Shown here in pieces: positions 1 through 9,604 of a stretch of 16,303 nucleotides of DNA (the stretch's first letter is position 1; each line of letters opens with the position of its first letter). The position numbers and the translations under genes are program-made. Where the stretch lies: assembly GCA_902459845.2 (NCBI GenBank), contig CABPSV020000173.1, positions 8,447-24,749 on the forward strand, written 5' to 3'. A model generated the notes under the pieces. That model saw only the letters and a program-made list of their open reading frames with translations. It searched no databases and was not told the origin of the DNA. This DNA is from Hepatocystis sp. ex Piliocolobus tephrosceles. Taxonomy: Eukaryota; Apicomplexa; Aconoidasida; Haemosporida; Plasmodiidae.

Positions 1-1237
1 CTATTTCTTCAATTACTCCACTGTAGATGTTATATATTTATACATATATACATAATGGAAATAAAAAATTTAGGAAAAAAACTTTGTACTATAGTTTTTT
101 ATTATTATAACCACATATAAAAGTGTTAATAGTAAAATAAAAAATTATGCAATTTACTCTTAAAACCGATTTATTAGTTTAAAGTTGTCAAATCATATAT
201 TCTAAAAATTGTAAATTTATTAAATTTTTTAATGAAAAATAAGAAAATATATACATATATATATATTTGTGCGCAATAAATAAGTTAATCGTTGATAAAA
301 AAAATATAAACAAAAACTTTTATAAGTTTTATTACTTGTTATTTTTTAAAGGTTAAGTATTAAGAAAAAAAAAATAAATATAAATAAATAAATAAATAAA
401 ATAATGATATAATCTAAAAACAATAAAATAACTATGTTTTTAAAAAATGTAAACTTAAACTGTTCTTTTAATAAAGGTTTTCTTTTTTTTTTTTTCAAGT
501 CTTTTTTAATTTTTACTGTTTTGGTAAAACCATTCATTAATTTTTACTTTTTTCTTTTTTTACTTGTGGTCTTATAATAGTATATTTTTTTTAGGACTAT
601 AAAATAAATAAAAAAAAAATGAAGCTAAAATACATTACTAATTCAGTTTAGAGCTTACTATTTATATAATAATTTTAACTAAATGGTGTTATAAAATGAG
701 AATTAAAGCATATTTTTCTCCTTTTTCTCTTTTTCCTCTTATCCTTTACTTATGCTCATCTTTTTATCTTCGTTTTTATTTTTTTTTTTTTGTGTAAAAT
801 AATTTTAAAAATTATTACTCGCAAGTTATATACTTTTTTGCGTTCCTTATCCTTAAAATGTACTACAAAAAATTGGTATAAATTTATAAAACAAATAAGC
901 AGTATTAAAGAATAAAAAAAAAAAAAAAAGAAAAAAAAAGACACTTTTCAAAAGTGATGAAATATTAAAAATGTTTATATATTATTTTATATAGTCTACT
1001 ATTATGGTTATTATAATTATTATATTGATCATTATTATTACGCTTATCCACTATTATTATTATCTTTTTTTTTCGTTTGTATTGGCTTGAAAATATTTTA
1101 CTCATCATATGTATTACTTTGCATGTATTATAAATATATGCGCATAAAAAAAGTATATACGCGTTTATATGCTTTTTTTTCGAATCATCAACGTACAATT
1201 AGCTTCTTTAAACAGTCGTATATATAATTTGATTTAT
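1..1237. other. Gene-free A/T-rich region left of the PrsW-like gene
   Basis: I see no supportable gene here. Short open frames on the minus strand (for example 346-537, 756-944, 965-1198) encode only F/I/L/K/Y runs read from poly-A/T tracts, with no conserved motif. The stretch just before 1238 should hold the 5' UTR and promoter of the downstream gene, but no specific element is recognisable. The left edge may include the flank of a gene outside the window. Confidence 0.6.
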
Positions 1238-1691
1238 ATGCAGACTACTTACGATAGTGAACATGAAGAAGCAAAATGTGTAAAAAAAAATAATTTTGGA
1301 CAATGTGTCCGTCGGTTGTATTGCTTTTTTTCAATATTTATTTTAATAGGTGATGCAGCCTGTTTTTTTTAATAATATATATATATATATATATATTCCT
1401 AATGGCTTAAAATTAAACATATATGCGTGAAACTACTGTAATTTTTGCATTTTTTAGAAGCTTATAGTTTCACTTTAATTTTTTAATATATATATATATG
1501 CATACTTTTGCGTGTATAGGTTTTTCATATGCCACTAACGGATACAACGGAATATTTTATTTTGCTTTATCATTTGCCCCCAGTTTGGCTTATCTATACA
1601 TGTTAAAAACTTATTTTTTTATTTTACTATATGTTGTTTATGCATATGCGACATATATACATATGCTTATATACATCCATTTTATCATCTG

Positions 1692-1722
<31 letters not shown>

Positions 1723-1938
1723 CTAACATTGTTAACTACAGATTTAGGAAACAAATAAAAAAAGAGATCAAGCATTCGTATGTCATTGAAATGGTGTTAT
1801 ATGGAGCAGTATTATCAATTTTTTCCGCGGGGATATTCGAATATCTTTTATCAGATGTTTGTTATTATTTTTGTAGTATATGTTTTATAAAAGAAATTGA
1901 AGAATCATATTCGTTTATTTGTTCTATATTTGCTTTTT

Positions 1939-1969
<31 letters not shown>

Positions 1970-3398
1970 TTAAAATTAAAATACATGTTTTGCACATATA
2001 TATATATATATATATTTAAAAAACCTTTATAATTTTATGTTAGAATGTTACTGTTAATAAATGCATGAAAAATACATAAATACATGAGAAAAATAATAAA
2101 TATATGCACGCATACACGTATGATGTTTCGTAAATTAAAATGCATAAATATTCATAAAATATGTATATTTAATTTTGCAGATTTTTTTTTTGTGGTGGCG
2201 TATGTTGAAGAAATTTCAAAAATTCTTCCATTAATTTTTGTTTATGTACAAAGAAATAAGCAAGAATATATCGAATTACCAATAGTTGAAAATGATCATT
2301 ATGTTAATAATATTACATATGAAGAAGATATAAATGAAAGCAGTATAAAGAAATTTAAATACATTACTGTAAATGATAAATTAGAATATATATTTTTTTC
2401 TTTGTGTTCCTCTGCCGGGTTATTCTTACATTTAAATATAAGTCATAAACATAATAGGTCTATACAAACCTATATACATATGTGTATGTGTATTAGTATA
2501 TTTACTAGTTTTTCACTCATCACTTGTTTATATATATATATATATATATATATTATATCCTCATATTTAACAGGTTTTCGAGCACTGAAAATTTATTCTA
2601 TGTCACACAAATGAAAAAACAAAATTTTTTGTTTGTCATAATATTAAGGTAAAAATAATAACATAATGATGTATTGAAAATTTTATATTTTTTTTTTTTA
2701 TATATACCAACTACATTAATTACACGCACACATGTACATAGATATATACACATATATATAATTATATGTTGTTTACACAGAAACTTAGTATGTGTATTAT
2801 TTCACATGTGTTGTACTGGAATATCATCTTACAACATAGTTAATAATATATGTCATAAAAATAAGAAACGTACGGAGACAAAAAAAAAAAAACAAAAACA
2901 ATGCATATATGTAGAGTCCCCACATATATATATGTATACACGAGCCCAAACAGTTTTGTAGTAATTTTATTTCATTATTAATCACAAATAAAAAAAAAAA
3001 ATCTTTATTATTTATTGTTTATTATTTGTTGTTTATTATTTGTTGTTTATTATTTGTTGTTTATTATTTGTTGTTTATTATTTGTTGTTTATTATTTGTT
3101 GTTTATTATTTGTTGTTTATTATTTGTTGTTTATTATTTGTTGTTTATTATTTATTATTTTTAATTTTTTTTTTTTTTTTTGTATATATACCTATTTACA
3201 GGTACTATATCAAACTTACTGTTTATATTGGGATCCATATTTTCAGCTTCATTATTTCATGCTGTATATGATTATTCGATATATTACATTTCATTGGATT
3301 TGCCATTTTATCTATTTGTATATTTATCAGTTTTATTTATTTATTCTTTTTTTTCAGTACTAGTTATGTTTTTTGTACTAATTAAAGAGTCAGATTAA
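1238..3398 (+). CDS. PrsW-family (RsiW-type) intramembrane metalloprotease homologue, seven exons
   Basis: Hand-spliced exons 1238-1349, 1520-1601, 1742-1941, 2181-2418, 2574-2648, 2781-2869 and 3202-3398 give 993 nt (330 residues). All introns have GT...AG borders and all phases agree. The product is a polytopic membrane protein. Family signatures appear in the right order: YVEEISK with Glu141, Glu142 and Lys145 (exon 4); FSSTENLFY with Glu216 and Asn217 (exon 5); R-N-L-V-C-V-L-F-H-M with His244 (exon 6); LFHAVYDY with His285 (exon 7). Bacterial PrsW proteases carry the same EExxK, ENxxY, H and HxxYD pattern and cleave membrane anti-sigma factors. Glu and His are the presumed metal and catalytic residues. 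No substrate can be inferred for a eukaryote, and subcellular location is unknown. The start is uncertain: an upstream in-frame ATG at 1169 would add 23 residues. The exon 6 donor could instead be at 2852 (phase-compatible, six residues shorter). Family call strong, exact exon ends fair. Confidence 0.85.
1697..1722 (+). repeat. T26 homopolymer in intron 2 of the PrsW-like gene
   Basis: An uninterrupted run of 26 T lies 19 nt before the acceptor AG at 1740-1741, where a polypyrimidine tract is expected. It is likely to vary in length between isolates and assemblies. Confidence 0.9.
3005..3158 (+). repeat. 14-bp tandem repeat inside intron 6 of the PrsW-like gene
   Basis: The unit TTATTATTTGTTGT is repeated nine times without a mismatch from 3019 to 3144. 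One variant copy precedes it (3005-3018) and a degenerate copy follows. It fills about 40% of the 332-nt intron 2870-3201. A poly-T tract, then the acceptor TTTACAG at 3195-3201, follow it. Open frames across it (repeats of ICCLLFVVYY) are artefacts of the repeat. Confidence 0.95.
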
Positions 3399-4298
3399 TC
3401 GACATAAACATTTATACATATGCATATATATTATGTATATTTATGTAAACTCTTATTTTTTCAACTACATATGTATATACACATTATTGTATGTGTATAA
3501 TAGCATGTACACAGTTTGTTATCTTATATATTATTATTTATAATACTTTATATTATTTTGTTTTTTATTATATTTATAATTAATTTTTTTTTTTTTTAAT
3601 TTTGTTAAATTTGTTAACTATACCGATCTGTAATTTTTATATATTTTTTTAAATATTGATTTTTTACTTGTTTTCTCGATTTAAAATTGACTTTTGTCTC
3701 ATTTGTTTTACTAATTTTTTGGTTTTACTTTTTTTTTTATTTATTAACTCATGTATTAACTAATTCATTAACTAATTCATTAACTTATTAATTTATGTAT
3801 TCATTCACTTAAGTATACATACATACACCTATTTATTTTTCCGATTTATAATTCAAGAATTGATTTTTTTATTGTCTTCTAATATATGTATATACTCTCT
3901 ATTTAATCAAAAATATATAATAATATTATATTTTACAATGAAATGAGGGTACTCACGCTTGTAGCTTTGTTGTTTTTATAAAGTTGTATGCTATCGTAAC
4001 ACAGTAATGTACAAATAAACGTGTTTAAAAATAAAAATAAAAGTTAAAACATATATTTACCGAATATAATGCTTTTAATGTTATAAAAAAAAAAAAAAAA
4101 AATGTACAAACGAATCCGATATATATATGTATATATGTGTGTATATAATGTATATATATATATTTACAAAAAAAAAAAGGAAAAATAATAAATGAAAAAA
4201 AAGTAATAATAATAATAATGATCAAATAACTTTAATAAATAAATAATAGGGTAGAATAATAGTCAACATATGCAACATTTTAAATAAAGATAACATTT
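3399..4298. other. Convergent intergenic region between the PrsW-like gene and HUS1-like gene
   Basis: Both flanking genes end here, so it should contain two 3' UTRs and polyadenylation signals. It holds poly-T and TA tracts and a short 12-bp repeat (ATTAACTAATTC) around 3755-3790. No gene is supportable. The minus-strand frame 4025-4225 is low-complexity F/I/Y read from poly-A tracts. Confidence 0.6.
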
Positions 4299-5276
4299 TT
4301 ATACATTTACATTAACATCTGTTATTATAATAAGAACTTTCCAATTACCTGATGATTCGAATTGACCTAATTTTAATGTAAACCAACATTTATTATATGG
4401 AATAATAATTTTAAATACACCAACATCCTCTTTATTATTTCTACATTCATTGAGTATATTTAAAGCTTTTGTTAATATTTTAATATCTATAACTTTTTTT
4501 AAATCATGCGTATTTTTAGTGTTGTCATTATTTTTTGCATTATTATCATTATTATCATTATCATCATTATCATTATTATCATCATTATTGTTATTTTTTT
4601 TATTGTAGTAATTTCTTTTTTTATTTATCATATTTTTTAAAATGTAGTTATTTTTTAATGTTGTTATATTTCTAGTAGTAATTGATTCCATAAAAAAAAT
4701 AATGTCACATTTTTTTTTTGTTACTTCAAAATTTAATTCTACTTTATCTGAGTAAAACTTAGAATATGTGTTTAAAATTTTACAACATTTTTTTAATTTG
4801 CAATTTATATATAAATAATATTTGTTCATTTTTAAATCTGGAAATTTATTTAATGATGAATTAACAATTTCAATACCACACTCATACATTTTCCAAGCAT
4901 CGGTTACATTACAGTGATGTTTAAATAATAACATACATATTCCATTTCTTTCAAACAAATCAATCGTAATTTTAGTGTTTTTAGAAATGTTTTTAAAAAT
5001 ATCATATATTTGATATATATAAACTAATATATTTATTTCATTGTTTGGATAACTACTTTTTAAAATAAAATTCTCATAAAATAAATCATTCATACTAATC
5101 TTTATAAATATTTCTACACTTTTTTTTTCACTACTAAATATAAATAAGTATTTTTCTGAAAATTTAAAACAAAGAAAAGAGTTACCAATAACAAACGAAG
5201 AAAATTCCTTTAAACCTTTTAGGATGTATGAAAAATCTTCTATGCTGTCTTGTTTGAATTCTGCATGTAGTTTCAT
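4299..5276 (-). CDS. HUS1: HUS1-like subunit of the 9-1-1 checkpoint clamp
   Basis: This is a single-exon gene of 325 residues. HUS1 joins RAD9 and RAD1 in a PCNA-like ring that is loaded at damaged or stalled DNA in the nucleus and activates checkpoint signalling. The N terminus MKLHAEF matches the MKFRAKI-type start of HUS1. It is followed by the clamp-like pattern of alternating strands, F-E-N-F and then the HUS1-typical NNEI (residues 78-81), with a helix of hydrophobic spacing behind it. A second half with strands at about 154-200 and DIKILTKAL (264-272) fits the C-terminal clamp domain. An Asn/Asp-rich insert (about 227-258) lengthens the protein over the roughly 280 residues of animal HUS1. 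I chose ATG 5274-5276 because the frame continues upstream to 5360 only as poly-Phe read from a poly-A tract. A different PCNA-fold protein such as RAD1 is the main alternative, but the N terminus and NNEI favour HUS1. Confidence 0.72.
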   Translation of the reverse strand: MKLHAEFKQDSIEDFSYILKGLKEFSSFVIGNSFLCFKFSEKYLFIFSSEKKSVEIFIKISMNDLFYENFILKSSYPNNEINILVYIYQIYDIFKNISKNTKITIDLFERNGICMLLFKHHCNVTDAWKMYECGIEIVNSSLNKFPDLKMNKYYLYINCKLKKCCKILNTYSKFYSDKVELNFEVTKKKCDIIFFMESITTRNITTLKNNYILKNMINKKRNYYNKKNNNNDDNNDNDDNDNNDNNAKNNDNTKNTHDLKKVIDIKILTKALNILNECRNNKEDVGVFKIIIPYNKCWFTLKLGQFESSGNWKVLIIITDVNVNV

Positions 5277-5392
5277 TATGTGCACAAAATAAGTAAAAAA
5301 ATAAAAGATAAATGAATAAAAAAAGAAAAAAAAAAAAGATAGATGGATGAATATATACATTTACTAGCTCATGCTGTTACTACGTTTCTTTT

Positions 5393-5524
5393 GTTAAATT
5401 AAATATAAATACAAGTTAAATTAAATATAAATAAAAGTTAAATTAAATATAAATAAAAGTTAAATTAAATATAAATACAAGTTAAATTAAATATAAATAA
5501 AAGTTAAATTAAATATAAATAAAA
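5393..5524 (+). repeat. 22-bp tandem repeat, six copies, with a 66-bp higher-order period
   Basis: Six consecutive 22-bp units, each beginning GTTAAATTAAATATAAAT, lie 117 bp upstream of the HUS1-like start codon. The only variation is the ending: ACAA in copies 1 and 4, AAAA in copies 2, 3, 5 and 6. A partial seventh copy begins at 5525. Confidence 0.95.
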
Positions 5525-5751
5525 GTTAAAGTAATGGTTAAAGAGTTAACGTAAGAGTTTTAGAAGTATCAAAAGTTAAAAATGTAAAATGATTAATGAA
5601 AAATAAATCATGATGTAATTTTTTTTTGGTATTACACCTAAGTCGTATTCATATATTAATGTATATTTATAAGGTGTGTTTGTTCGCATGTATAAAATAG
5701 GTGGTTTGTTCCTGTAGATTATAATTTATTCATAATTATATATTTGGTATT

Positions 5752-5782
<31 letters not shown>

Positions 5783-6297
5783 CTGCTACAAATTTTTATA
5801 AAATATTTGTTGTTGCCTATATCTTTAGTTCCTTCCAATATGTTGATCGTGTTTTTAGTTTTTGCGTATTACATATATACACATATAAATATATACATGT
5901 ATATTTTTTATATCATTTTTAATCTGTGCATATATATTCCCCTATTTTACTTACAGCTTCATTTACCTTTTATTACTCTTTTGTTCACCATTTTTTTATT
6001 TTTTTTTTTTTTTTTTTTTAACATTTTTGTTACCGTTAGTTGTATTTTAATACAGCCTTTATTATTCATTTAAAAAAAAATTTCCCTTAATTATTTATTG
6101 TTTCTTATTCCAGAAGAATAGTAGAAAAAATTAATTTCACTTGTTCAGAAGAACAAAAAAATGTTGTGTATTATATGTATATGTACACTCAAATGTATTT
6201 ACATGTCAGCGTATGAATAAATTGACGCGAGCTTCTAAACATATCCACTTCATAAATTAAAAAGAAAAAATATAAATAAATTTTTTAGTTTTCTACA

Positions 6298-6298
<1 letters not shown>

Positions 6299-6336
<38 letters not shown>
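6299..6336 (+). repeat. A38 homopolymer
   Basis: A run of 38 A lies in the intergenic region downstream of SWC4. It has no coding role. Exact length should be treated as uncertain because such runs are error-prone in sequencing. Confidence 0.9.
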
Positions 6337-6339
<3 letters not shown>

Positions 6340-6469
6340 TAAATAGTAAATATGTAAAAAAAATGTCATGATGACAAGATAAATCAACGTATTCATAAGG
6401 ATTAAAAGAAAAAAAAAAAAATTTTTATAGCTAAGTGGTTTACAATATACCTATTAAATCCATCAAAAA

Positions 6470-6513
6470 ATTATCAAATAATTATCAAATAATTATCAAA
6501 TAATTACCAAATA
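6470..6513 (+). repeat. 11-bp tandem repeat abutting the SWC4 stop codon
   Basis: There are three copies of ATTATCAAATA and one ATTACCAAATA, ending immediately before the SWC4 stop codon (complement of 6515-6517). The array is therefore the first part of that gene's 3' UTR. Confidence 0.9.
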
Positions 6514-6514
6514 A

Positions 6515-8234
6515 TTATGTTTTATTTTTTTTTTTAGATCGTTCTTCTTCTAAATTTTTTATTTGATTCTTCCAAAATTCACGTTCCTATGAATAATGAA
6601 AAATGTTTGTAGTATATATGTCTAAATATGTTCGAATATATCAGAATGTACAATAATGCATGGGGGAAAAAAAAAATCATCGGTAGTTTATAATGTGCAC
6701 ATATTTATATATATAAATATATACATATATATGTGTAGGGTTAAAAAAAAATGTATATATATATATATATATATATATATTGTATATTTTTTAACACTCA
6801 AACCACAAATGGTTAATATAATAATATTATATGTACCTGTTCTAATTTTTCTATTTTTTTCCTCAAATTCAATAAGATGGCAACATCAGTTCTTAGCACA
6901 CTGTATAAGTCAAAAAAATAAATATAAAAATAATAACTAATAAGATATAATAAAGAAACAAAAAAATATAAAAATTTATATACGTATATTTCTATGTGTC
7001 TATGTGTGTGTGTGTTTGTGCGTATATCAGTACAAACGTATAACATTTTATAATAATTTATTTGTAATTTTACCCATATAAAAAGCAAATATTTTCCGTA
7101 TAAAGTGTTGGCTTTTCAATTCCGTTCTCAGCTAAATAAGTATCTAATTTATCAAAATATGTTATATCGATTTTAAGTTTTTGGAAGTAATACCTAGCGC
7201 TGTAAATAAGTTTTTCATCTTTATCATCTTCAGGTAATTTGTTTATCTATGCAGTGAAAATAATACAAATGGGTAAAAAAAAAAAAAAAAAATGTAACAT
7301 AATATAGGATGCAACATAAGAGGTGTAACACGACCTGTGATATAAAACATCATGCGATATAAAACGTCATGGCAAAACAAGTATTTTTTTTTTTTTACCG
7401 GCAGTATTTCATCATTAGTTAACTCAAATTTCTTTTTCAGTTTTTTCATATCTGCTGTTTTTTTCATTTCATGCTTAATTTTGTTTTCAAATTTTTTTAT
7501 ATTTTCTATTGTCATTTCTTCTAACATAATATCCTTTTTAGAAATGGTATATGTTTTACTCATTAAATTTTTTCTTTCTATATCTGCATCCATGTTATAA
7601 TTAAATTTAATTAAAGGATGTTTAGCTTTTGCTTCTTTTAGTTTAAGTATATCATTATTATTTTTTATTTTTTTCGATTCTTCTAATTTTATCTTTTTAT
7701 TAAACATATCCTCATAAATTTTTTTAGATACACTATAATATCTTTCTTTTATTTCTTCGATAGTTCTGTTATATTTACTATTATCATATACATCATGTAT
7801 AATAATAAAATGGCATTCATATTTTTCACATAATTTAAATAAATAATCAGTTTCTTCTTTACTCCATTTAAAATTCATATTTTTTATTTCTTTTTCATAC
7901 AATTCATCATCATATATCAATATATTCATTTTTTTATCAAATTTTTCAAAAGTATAATCATCTTCTATAGAGTTCTCATTAAAAAGAACTTTATCATTTT
8001 TATATCCAATTTTTTTCCATTTTTTTAGTATTAAGTTATCCTTTCTGCACATATTTCTGAAAGATACTAATCTCCACAAACTAACATTTTTGTTATTAAA
8101 CTAAGGTATAAAAAACGATGAAAAGTGATAAAAAAACGGTTAGAGTAGCAACATGTTCAAAGAGTAACATGTTCAAAAAGTAATGAAAAAAAAAGAAAAA
8201 TTAAAAATTATTCTCAGTTGCATGCAAATGAAAT

Positions 8235-8276
<42 letters not shown>

Positions 8277-8490
8277 GATAGTAATATATAAATATATTCA
8301 CACATGTATGTACTAATGTGTAGTAAATTTTCATACTTACGTTTATGTTTTTTGATGAAGTTGGGAGGGAAAATAGATTATCACTTCCTTTTAAAAAGTT
8401 TAACTCCTTTTTACTTTTTTTTTCTTTTTCCTTTTTCTTATTCTTTATGCTATCAACATTGATACCGAGCATATCATATATATGACTCAT
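6515..8490 (-). CDS. SWC4: SWC4/DMAP1-like SANT-domain chromatin protein, five exons
   Basis: Exons on the complement are 8490-8341, 8100-7399, 7246-7074, 6900-6837 and 6586-6515. They total 1161 nt (386 residues), with GT...AG introns and matching phases. Residues 128-176 form the SANT/Myb-like domain typical of DMAP1/SWC4: KWSKEETDYLFKLCEKY, then FIIIHDVYDN and EEIKERYYSVSKKI. After it comes HPLIKFNYNMDADIERKNLM, then an LEEM helix, matching the family's conserved 'HP..FD...E..RK' and 'EEE' stretch. Before it, SLWRLVSFRN (57-66) resembles the family's W.PF motif. Exon 3 ends in ENGIEKPTLYTENICFLYG, which runs on in frame into VLRTDVAILLNLRKKIEKL, the family's C-terminal coiled coil. In yeast and animals SWC4/DMAP1 is shared by the NuA4 acetyltransferase and SWR1 H2A.Z-exchange complexes, so a nuclear role in histone exchange or acetylation is expected. 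It is somewhat shorter than human DMAP1 (about 467). Confidence 0.9.
8240..8274 (+). repeat. TA dinucleotide microsatellite in SWC4 intron 1
   Basis: Alternating T/A for about 35 nt within the intron 8101-8340. Likely length-polymorphic. Confidence 0.9.
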
Positions 8491-9245
8491 TTTGTGTATA
8501 CATTAAAAAACAAAAAAAAAAAAAACAAAAAAAGACTATAAAAATGGTAATGAAAAAAAAAATATATATAGACAACTGAATTTTTAATATGATAAGTCGA
8601 AAAATATTTGATATATATATATATATATATATAATTCATAGTTGAAAACATAAGAATGTTCAGTAAAAATGCATATATTAACGTTTAGGTTGTTATTACT
8701 CGAATTTCTAAATCTACAATTTTATAATTTTTACTTAAAAAAAAATACATAGTACAAAAAAAGTAGCACAAGAAACAAAATACATACAACATACGTATAA
8801 CTATATGTAAAGTTTATACATATACAAACTGTATGTGACTCTTGTTTAAATGTATATACATGTACATATATATATAACCAATTTTATAATATTTACTGCG
8901 AATTAGTATTTTAAAAAGTGAGAAAAAATGAAAATTAGTCAAAATATAACGGATAAATTAAATGCATTTAAGAAAAAATAAGGCTATATGCATTTATATA
9001 TCTATATATATATATATTCATACATTATGTACATTTATCAAGAAGTTCTAATAAAAAAAAAAAAGGCGTTAGAAGTATACAAAAATTGTGGTAAATAATT
9101 TTCATTTTTTTTTTTTTTTTTTTTTTTTGCCTTAAAATTTTTACTATTAAAAAATGTTTTTCTAGTATTAAAAAAAATGTTTAAAAAAAAAATATATGCT
9201 ATATCTAAATAAATTAAGAACTATTTAATTGTATTCATGAATTAA

Positions 9246-9250
<5 letters not shown>

Positions 9251-9285
<35 letters not shown>
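9251..9285 (+). repeat. A35 homopolymer
   Basis: A run of 35 A in the divergent promoter region, about 320 bp upstream of the start of the 622-residue gene. It may act as a rigid nucleosome-excluding poly(dA:dT) tract, which is inference from general knowledge of such tracts. Confidence 0.85.
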
Positions 9286-9290
<5 letters not shown>

Positions 9291-9387
9291 ATAAAAGTAG
9301 TAAATAATAGTAGTAATAATAATAATAATAAATAATTACAATAATCACAAATAAGAAATAATTGCAATAATAACAGTAATAAAAAAA

Positions 9388-9419
9388 TTGGCTAAATATT
9401 TAGCTAAATAGTTAGCCAA
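9388..9419. promoter_or_regulatory. 32-nt near-perfect palindrome with central TAGCTA
   Basis: The left half TTGGCTAAATATTTAG pairs with the right half with a single mismatched position, around a centre at 9403/9404. There is no loop, so it is a dyad-symmetric site more than a hairpin. It lies 186-217 bp upstream of the ATG at 9605. The centre contains TAGCTA, the core reported for the ApiAP2 factor AP2-O. Whether it is bound is unknown. Confidence 0.5.
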
Positions 9420-9604
9420 ATATATATCATTGGAGAAAAAAAAAAATGACAATAACACATAATTTAAAATTGTATAAATCAAAATGAAATATGAAAAAAC
9501 AGTAAAATTGTTGTTTTTAAAAAAAAAAAAAAGGGTAAAAAAAATGAACATGTGTGAACATTGTGTTTACAGGTACGCAATAACAAAAGCAACAAGCTGA
9601 AAAG

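Larger units (their letters stand above)
5277..6514. other. Intergenic region between SWC4 3' end and HUS1-like start
   Basis: The flanking genes are both on the minus strand, so this holds the HUS1-like promoter and 5' UTR and the SWC4 3' UTR. It contains a 22-bp tandem array (5393-5524), T30 (5753-5782), A38 (6299-6336) and an 11-bp array next to the SWC4 stop codon. The plus-strand frame 5744-6073 is F/L/I/Y low complexity from T tracts and I do not consider it a gene. Confidence 0.6.
8491..9604. promoter_or_regulatory. Divergent promoter region between SWC4 and the 622-residue gene
   Basis: The two flanking genes are transcribed away from each other, so both promoters must lie in these 1.1 kb. 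The region contains TA tracts, a T run (about 9107-9128), A35 (9251-9285), an ATA/TAA run near 9300-9333 and a 32-nt near-perfect palindrome at 9388-9419. Core promoter elements cannot be placed by eye at this A/T content. The frame 9345-9551 (minus) is low complexity. Confidence 0.5.

Noticed and set aside
346..1198. Minus-strand short open frames rich in Phe, Ile and Lys
   Set aside because: They are read from poly-A/T tracts, share no motif with known families, and have no codon pattern resembling the real genes of the window.
1498..2614. Separate small genes at 1498-1758, 1791-1973 and 2084-2614
   Set aside because: Each is one exon of the protease extended into flanking intron. GT/AG joins and family motifs link them into one product.
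3026..3363. Leu/Cys/Tyr repeat proteins in two frames
   Set aside because: They are translations of the 14-bp intronic tandem repeat, not genes.
5277..5360. 28-residue upstream extension of the HUS1-like protein as a signal peptide
   Set aside because: It is poly-Phe from an A-rich tract, and the HUS1-type N terminus starts exactly at the internal Met. A nuclear clamp needs no signal peptide.
5744..6073. Plus-strand open frame beginning with poly-Phe
   Set aside because: It starts in the T30 tract and is F/I/L/Y low complexity with no family match.
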